5,845 nt of DNA from positions 1 through 5,845 of the forward strand of contig JACQUT010000232.1 in NCBI GenBank assembly GCA_016267585.1, written 5' to 3'. The notes beneath the pieces are model-generated. The model was given only the letters and a program-made list of their open reading frames with translations, was not told the origin of the DNA and made no database searches. The DNA is from Cyanobacteria bacterium NC_groundwater_1444_Ag_S-0.65um_54_12. Lineage in GTDB: Bacteria > Cyanobacteriota > Sericytochromatia > S15B-MN24 > VGJW01. The position numbers and the translations under genes are program-made. Shown here piece after piece: positions 1-2,872 of the stretch. Positions within the stretch are counted from its first letter, which is position 1. Every line of letters starts with the position of its first letter.

Positions 1-1
1 A

Positions 2-682
2 TGGAATACTAGTACCTTTGCCGAGACGCATTGGCGCTCCCTCAAATTGAACATCGTAGATTTGGCTCAACTGGTCGAGCTACAGGAAGAACAATTCGTA
101 GAGGCAATCTTGCGCGTATTCGCCAGCATTATCGACGCCAAGCACGAATATACCCATGGACATAGCTGGCGCGTTGCGGCTTTTGCTCGTTTGATTGCTA
201 GATGCGCTGGCTGTGCTGAAATAGAGCAAACGAAAATTTATCATGCCGGATTATTACACGATGCCGGGAAAGTTGCAGTTCCGCGTCATATTCTTGATAA
301 GCCCGGTCCTTTGACGCGAGAAGAATGGGCTATCATACGCGAACATCCACGTAAGTCACAGTTGATTGTACGAACCATTGCCGGCATGGAAGAAGTAGCG
401 GATATTGCCGGGTTCCATCATGAGCGGCTCGATGGAACAGGGTACTTCATGGGATTATCGGGAATTGCTATTCCTTATGGTTCACGCGTATTGTCAGTGG
501 CTGACACCTATGATGCTATTTGCAGTAATCGCTCATATCGGAGAGCGCAATCCCACGAAGTGGCTGCCATTGAAATTGAACGTTTTTCAGGAACCATGTA
601 CGATCCGGAGGTAGTCGAAGTATTTCTCAAAATTCCCCGCAGCGCTTTGGAAGAAATTCAACAGGCAAACTTACCAGTTTAG
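2..682 (+). CDS. HD-GYP domain phosphodiesterase, 5' end outside the window
   Basis: This gene encodes the C-terminal part of an HD-GYP protein, a family of metal-dependent cytosolic phosphodiesterases that usually hydrolyse cyclic di-GMP. The first start codon is TTG at 47, but the frame is open from base 2 with no stop and no ribosome binding site precedes 47, so the gene very probably begins upstream. Counting from the TTG, the hallmarks are HGHS (37-40), the HD pair with HDAGK (71-75), EHP (99-101), HHERLDGTGY (124-133), VADTYDA (151-157) and a terminal GTMYDP (182-187). These include the metal ligands expected of an active enzyme. The signature triplet is GYF instead of GYP (residues 132-134). 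Upstream residues probably belong to a sensory or second domain. It ends with TAG, and no clear terminator follows. The family call is firm; activity and substrate are inferred. Confidence 0.93.
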   Translation, partial: WNTSTFAETHWRSLKLNIVDLAQLVELQEEQFVEAILRVFASIIDAKHEYTHGHSWRVAAFARLIARCAGCAEIEQTKIYHAGLLHDAGKVAVPRHILDKPGPLTREEWAIIREHPRKSQLIVRTIAGMEEVADIAGFHHERLDGTGYFMGLSGIAIPYGSRVLSVADTYDAICSNRSYRRAQSHEVAAIEIERFSGTMYDPEVVEVFLKIPRSALEEIQQANLPV

Positions 683-893
683 ATTCGAATTACCCGAAAA
701 CATCCGGTCGAGTGGCAGCAGCGTTCTTTAACCAGCTAATCGAACCTGGCAAAGCCGAGGCCTTTACTTGCTGGTAGGTTACCGAACCAGTGTCCGCTTT
801 ACCCGCAATGGCATGTTCTTTGCGCTCCTTCGTCATTATATCCGTTTGTTAACTCAATGTTAATTGTAATTACGAAAGCGAAGCCATTTTCAA
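683..893. other. Intergenic region, AT-rich on the right, possible minus-strand transcript
   Basis: No plus-strand gene is seen between the HD-GYP stop and the next reading frame. On the minus strand a 48-codon frame runs from ATG at 836 to TAA at 690-692 (starts MTKERKEHA, ends TRPDVFG). It matches nothing I recognise. Its ATG overlaps the -10 box of the promoter described separately, so a transcript from that promoter would start inside the frame. A small RNA or an antisense transcript toward the HD-GYP 3' end is equally possible. No rho-independent terminator is visible on either strand. Confidence 0.3.
835..863 (-). promoter_or_regulatory. Predicted sigma-70-type promoter reading leftward
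   Basis: On the minus strand there is a -35 box TTAACA (863-858, five of six consensus bases), a 17-base spacer and a perfect -10 box TATAAT (840-835). Transcription would start near 828 and run toward the 3' end of the HD-GYP gene. The -35 box lies in an inverted repeat TTAAC-N5-GTTAA (849-863), which could be an operator. AT-rich DNA can give such matches by chance, so this is a prediction only. Confidence 0.42.
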
Positions 894-1490
894 TTGGATA
901 ACAAGTACGGGAAGCGTGAGGTCACTTGGCGAGAACTGGGGCAGTTCAGGAAAGACTTACTGGCCTATGAGACCAACGTTGAAAGCCGAGAGCAGAAAAG
1001 GGAAACGATCATGTCTTTTGCAGTATCTAGCGGCGAAAAGAAGCTGAAGACGATAAATCCACGTGCCGGGGGAACAAGCAGCAAGCCGAATAGCAATGAA
1101 TCGAGGGAAAAACAACAACGGTCGCCGTCTCTGAAAGACGATCTCAAGCTACGGTACCAGGACTTGGCCGCGCATGCCTTCAGTGTAAGGTCGTACGAGA
1201 ACCCCCATCCTGGCCCGTTCGAATCCGGGACCAGAAGAACCGTCGGACCAGTAGGTCCCTTGAGTATCATAGGCGCCATAAGTGGGTTCTGTGTGGGAGG
1301 CTATGTTCCACAGGCCATAAAGGGAATCCAAAAGGTCCCGAACTTCAAACAAGGTTGGGGCGTGATCGGCGCTGCCATCGGCGCGCTCTTGCTAGGTGGT
1401 TTGCCATTCCTGGCTGTCACGCTGGACGCCCGCAAGGGAATCCCCCACAAGCCATTCGACCAAGCTTCGGACGAGAAATCCGATCGCTGA
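894..1490 (+). CDS. Hypothetical protein with C-terminal membrane hairpin
   Basis: I do not recognise this 198-residue protein. Its first ~115 residues are hydrophilic and charged, with a low-complexity Ser/Asn/Lys stretch around 57-80. Two glycine-rich hydrophobic segments follow (about 120-139 and 154-177), joined by a basic loop with KGIQKVPNFKQG, so the C-terminal third probably forms a membrane hairpin ending in a charged tail. The start is uncertain. TTG at 894 has no Shine-Dalgarno sequence, whereas ATG at 1011 (codon 40) has AAGGGA seven bases upstream and would give 159 residues. I kept the longer form because codons 1-39 show coding-like base bias, with G/C favoured at position three over position two. 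A second small membrane-protein gene follows 42 bases later on the same strand, so the two may be cotranscribed. Function is unknown. Confidence 0.62.
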   Translation: MDNKYGKREVTWRELGQFRKDLLAYETNVESREQKRETIMSFAVSSGEKKLKTINPRAGGTSSKPNSNESREKQQRSPSLKDDLKLRYQDLAAHAFSVRSYENPHPGPFESGTRRTVGPVGPLSIIGAISGFCVGGYVPQAIKGIQKVPNFKQGWGVIGAAIGALLLGGLPFLAVTLDARKGIPHKPFDQASDEKSDR

Positions 1491-1532
1491 TCGTCACACC
1501 TGGCAACTAGTACTGCGTTAATCAGGAAGACC

Positions 1533-1718
1533 ATGGTGGATAGCAGTGCCGCGCTAAAATTTATTGCTATCTCCGGCGGGATAACTGCAGCAATATTTGG
1601 CGCCATCACTCTCTATACCCGGATCATCAACAAGAGGACGCAAGCCGGGCTGAATGCCGTCATGGCTACCCTGCCAACTTTTGGACCGGTAGTAAGGATC
1701 CCGGTAAAAACGGAGTAA
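1533..1718 (+). CDS. Small single-pass membrane protein, unknown function
   Basis: This frame encodes 61 residues. ATG at 1533 is preceded by AGGA (1524-1527) with a five-base gap, a good ribosome binding site for so short a gene. Residues 8-28 form one hydrophobic span rich in Ile, Ala and Gly with a GGxxxA-type small-residue pattern. The basic residues RIINKR (30-35) that follow suggest an N-out, C-in orientation by the positive-inside rule. The last ~25 residues are mildly hydrophobic and end in VKTE. It lies 42 bases after another small membrane-protein gene and probably shares its transcript. It converges on flgB with only five bases between the two stop codons. No family is recognised. 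The reading frame could be spurious, but the start signal and the membrane segment favour a real gene. Confidence 0.58.
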   Translation: MVDSSAALKFIAISGGITAAIFGAITLYTRIINKRTQAGLNAVMATLPTFGPVVRIPVKTE

Positions 1719-1723
1719 ACGGA

Positions 1724-2128
1724 TCAGCGCGCATCGATCACGAATTTGAGGTTCCGGTACTCGGAAGCCACCCAGGTAGAGAGCAAATTGAACTTCAAGG
1801 CCGTCTTGCTGATCTCGCCCATTTCTTGTTCGAGCGAGCTGCCGTTGCCGTCGATGCGCTGCGGACCTTTTTCCGATCGCGTCACGCTGGGGAACCAGGC
1901 ATCCAGGAACTCTGTCGGATCGGGCGACGCGACATCTAGCGGCGCTTCTGGATTGACAGTGGGCTGTGCCAGGGCGATCGCCTCCTTCAGTGAATCCTCG
2001 AAATTCACTAATTGCCGCTGATAGCCAGGCGTATGGATATTCGCCAAGTTGTGGGCAGTAGCTTGAAAGCGCATTGAAAGGCCATCTAGCGCTCGCTCGA
2101 CCCCAAGCCAATCGGTATTGAACAGCAT
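1724..2128 (-). CDS. flgB: Flagellar basal-body rod protein FlgB (orphan)
   Basis: FlgB forms part of the proximal rod of the flagellar basal body in the periplasm and is exported by the flagellar type III apparatus, so it has no cleaved signal peptide. The 134-residue product has normal family length. It shows the rod-protein N-terminal motif NLANIHTPGYQR (27-38) and the C-terminal FlgB pattern DGNGSSLEQEMGEISKTALKFN (93-114) followed by YRNLKFVI (124-131). The region between (about 50-90) is proline-rich and variable, as usual. The ATG at 2128 was chosen because GGAGGA (2143-2138) lies nine bases upstream. An in-frame ATG at 2137 abuts that site too closely, and the frame beyond it (to 2206) overlaps the promoter. 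In most genomes flgC follows at once; here the gene ends five bases from a convergent, unrelated gene, so it stands alone. Confidence 0.92.
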   Translation of the reverse strand: MLFNTDWLGVERALDGLSMRFQATAHNLANIHTPGYQRQLVNFEDSLKEAIALAQPTVNPEAPLDVASPDPTEFLDAWFPSVTRSEKGPQRIDGNGSSLEQEMGEISKTALKFNLLSTWVASEYRNLKFVIDAR

Positions 2129-2137
2129 TTCGCTCAT

Positions 2138-2143
2138 TCCTCC
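2138..2143 (-). promoter_or_regulatory. Ribosome binding site of flgB
   Basis: The minus strand reads GGAGGA here, a near-perfect Shine-Dalgarno sequence. It sits directly against an ATG at 2137 and nine bases from the ATG at 2128. This spacing favours translation from 2128. Confidence 0.65.
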
Positions 2144-2150
2144 GTTAAAC

Positions 2151-2179
2151 GTTATACCCCGCCAGTCCAGCTGTGTCAC
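2151..2179 (-). promoter_or_regulatory. Predicted sigma-70-type promoter of flgB
   Basis: The minus strand shows a -35 box GTGACA (2179-2174, five of six consensus bases), a spacer of exactly 17 bases, and a -10 box TATAAC (2156-2151, five of six). Transcription would begin near 2144, just before the ribosome binding site, giving a leader of about 16 bases to ATG 2128. No convincing sigma-54 or sigma-28 element was seen. If correct, flgB is transcribed by itself rather than as the head of a flagellar operon. Confidence 0.5.
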
Positions 2180-2190
2180 ACGCGGCGCCA

Positions 2191-2204
2191 GCCAGCATGC
2201 TGGC
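2191..2204. repeat. 14-base perfect palindrome upstream of the flgB promoter
   Basis: GCCAGCATGCTGGC is its own reverse complement. Its centre lies about 53 bases upstream of the predicted flgB transcription start, where an activator could bind. It may also be incidental, since the region is GC-rich and no second copy was noticed in the window. Confidence 0.4.
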
Positions 2205-2278
2205 ACTTCCCGTCATGGCTGCGATCGGAGGCGGTTGTCTCGCGTTCTTCAAATTTCGCAGCTACTGTCGGTGAGGAG

Positions 2279-2310
2279 GAGGCGCGCTTGGTTACCCTTG
2301 CGCTGGCCGC
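2279..2310 (-). ncRNA. Probable group II intron domain VI hairpin
   Basis: Just after domain V the minus strand can fold into a stem with GGC/GCC and GCGC/GCGC pairs, an AA/AA internal loop, GG/CC pairs and a GUAA (GNRA-type) tetraloop. The GCGC-bounded core is at 2303-2284. Position and shape fit domain VI. I could not see the usual bulged branch-point adenosine seven or eight bases from the 3' end, so this part may be degraded or misfolded by eye. Confidence 0.4.
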
Positions 2311-2315
2311 CGTCC

Positions 2316-2348
2316 AAACTGGACGTGCAGTTTTCCCGCATCCAGCTT
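2316..2348 (-). ncRNA. Group II intron domain V
   Basis: Domain V is the catalytic hairpin of group II introns. Reading 5' to 3' on the minus strand, AAGCTGGA pairs with TCCAGTTT (one G-U pair), then TGCGG and CTGCA form the upper stem, closed by a GAAA-type loop, with a two-base CG bulge on the 3' side. The AGC catalytic triad is present near the 5' end. All the diagnostic parts of domain V are therefore intact although the rest of the intron is gone. It begins immediately after the maturase stop codon. Confidence 0.8.
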
Positions 2349-2651
2349 TCACGATGACGTCCGTCGCTGGAAGTTGAGAGAAGGGATCAGATCGATCAGG
2401 TTGACAAGCCCATACTCACCGTAGAGCTTGGATTCGGGGAGGGTTTTCCACCCCTGACAACGCCATCTCTTATAGCGATGCGACCAGATTCGTCGTACCA
2501 CCCACCGGTCGAGCTGGTGGAAGAGCTTTCGGACGTGGGCCTTCTTGTAATGATGCCCCCACCCTAGCAGGACAGAATTGATCTGCTGTATCAGCTCGAG
2601 CGTCGTCACCGGCGCCTTCCGGCGCGTGCGCTGGCGGAACTGATCTAGCCG
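2349..2651 (-). pseudogene. Group II intron reverse transcriptase/maturase, C-terminal fragment
   Basis: About 100 codons match the C-terminal maturase (domain X, GIIM-type) region of intron-encoded reverse transcriptases, which normally run to roughly 400-600 residues. Recognisable blocks are RTRRKAPVTT, LIQQINSVLLGWGHHYKKAH, VRKLF followed by QLDRWVVRRIW, then KRWR, WKTLPESKLYGEYGLVNLI and IPSLNFQRR, ending in TGA at 2351-2349. The reverse transcriptase fingers and palm, including the YADD active site, are absent, so the product could not prime reverse transcription. Upstream the same frame stays open to a stop at 2750-2748 and encodes an unrelated hydrophobic stretch (GLLWLALGAVIGGPFGAVVL), which I take to be chance or another gene's residue fused at the breakpoint. 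No credible ribosome binding site was seen. Confidence 0.85.
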
Positions 2652-2872
2652 GGAGCAGCTTCTCATCAGGACGACTGCACCAAACGGGCCACCGATCACG
2701 GCTCCCAGCGCCAACCAGAGCAGGCCATGTGCGGGGTTTCCCGAGGTCTACAAGATCCTTGAGCCGGGAGACCGCCGGGTTCGGCCAGTTCTAGCGCAGC
2801 AGGCACTGATGGAGCTAGAATCAATCAACCAGGCAAGAGAGGCTCGGCGAGTTCGATTAGAGAGGAAGGTCC
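2652..2872. other. Junction region between intron relic and TerB gene
   Basis: No complete gene is seen. On the plus strand a frame is open from 2644 and runs into the next gene in a different register. Its stretch 2734-2872 (FPEVYKILEPGDRRVRP and onward, with an Arg/Glu-rich segment) has codon-position bias like coding DNA, so it may be the tail of a lost gene, but I do not recognise it. On the minus strand the frame joined to the maturase fragment is hydrophobic. No clear promoter or terminator was found. AGGAAGG at 2863-2869 serves as ribosome binding site of the following gene. Confidence 0.35.

Larger units (their letters stand above)
2271..2651 (-). mobile_element. Group II intron remnant (3' end only, 5'-truncated)
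   Basis: This is the 3' end of a bacterial group II intron, a self-splicing retroelement. On the minus strand it contains, in order, the C-terminal coding part of the intron-encoded protein, domain V and a probable domain VI. Domains I-III, the reverse transcriptase core and the 5' splice site are missing, so it cannot splice or move. The 3' edge is inferred from a terminal CTCAC at 2275-2271, in line with the usual intron ending of A plus a pyrimidine; it is not proven. The left-lost edge near 2651 is where maturase similarity stops and is approximate. The relic lies upstream of flgB on the same strand and separates the left gene block from the TerB gene. Confidence 0.8.

Noticed and set aside
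683..720. Terminator after the HD-GYP gene
   Set aside because: No stable GC-rich hairpin followed by a run of T was found on the plus strand.
8..1513. ACTAGTAC occurring at 8-15 and again near 1506-1513
   Set aside because: The match is eight bases with dissimilar flanks and is compatible with chance; no longer direct repeat supports insertion boundaries.
965..1609. Minus-strand frames opposite the 198-residue membrane-protein gene
   Set aside because: They lack start signals and recognisable motifs; the plus-strand frame has better codon-position bias and a coherent membrane topology.
1554..2111. Minus-strand frame of 185 codons overlapping flgB and the 61-residue gene
   Set aside because: It overlaps the well-supported flgB frame in another register, and its Arg/Ser-rich translation resembles an out-of-frame product.
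2755..2800. tRNA-like T-arm resemblance around GGGTTCGGCC
   Set aside because: No acceptor, D or anticodon arms could be folded around it, so there is no tRNA or tRNA-derived attachment site.
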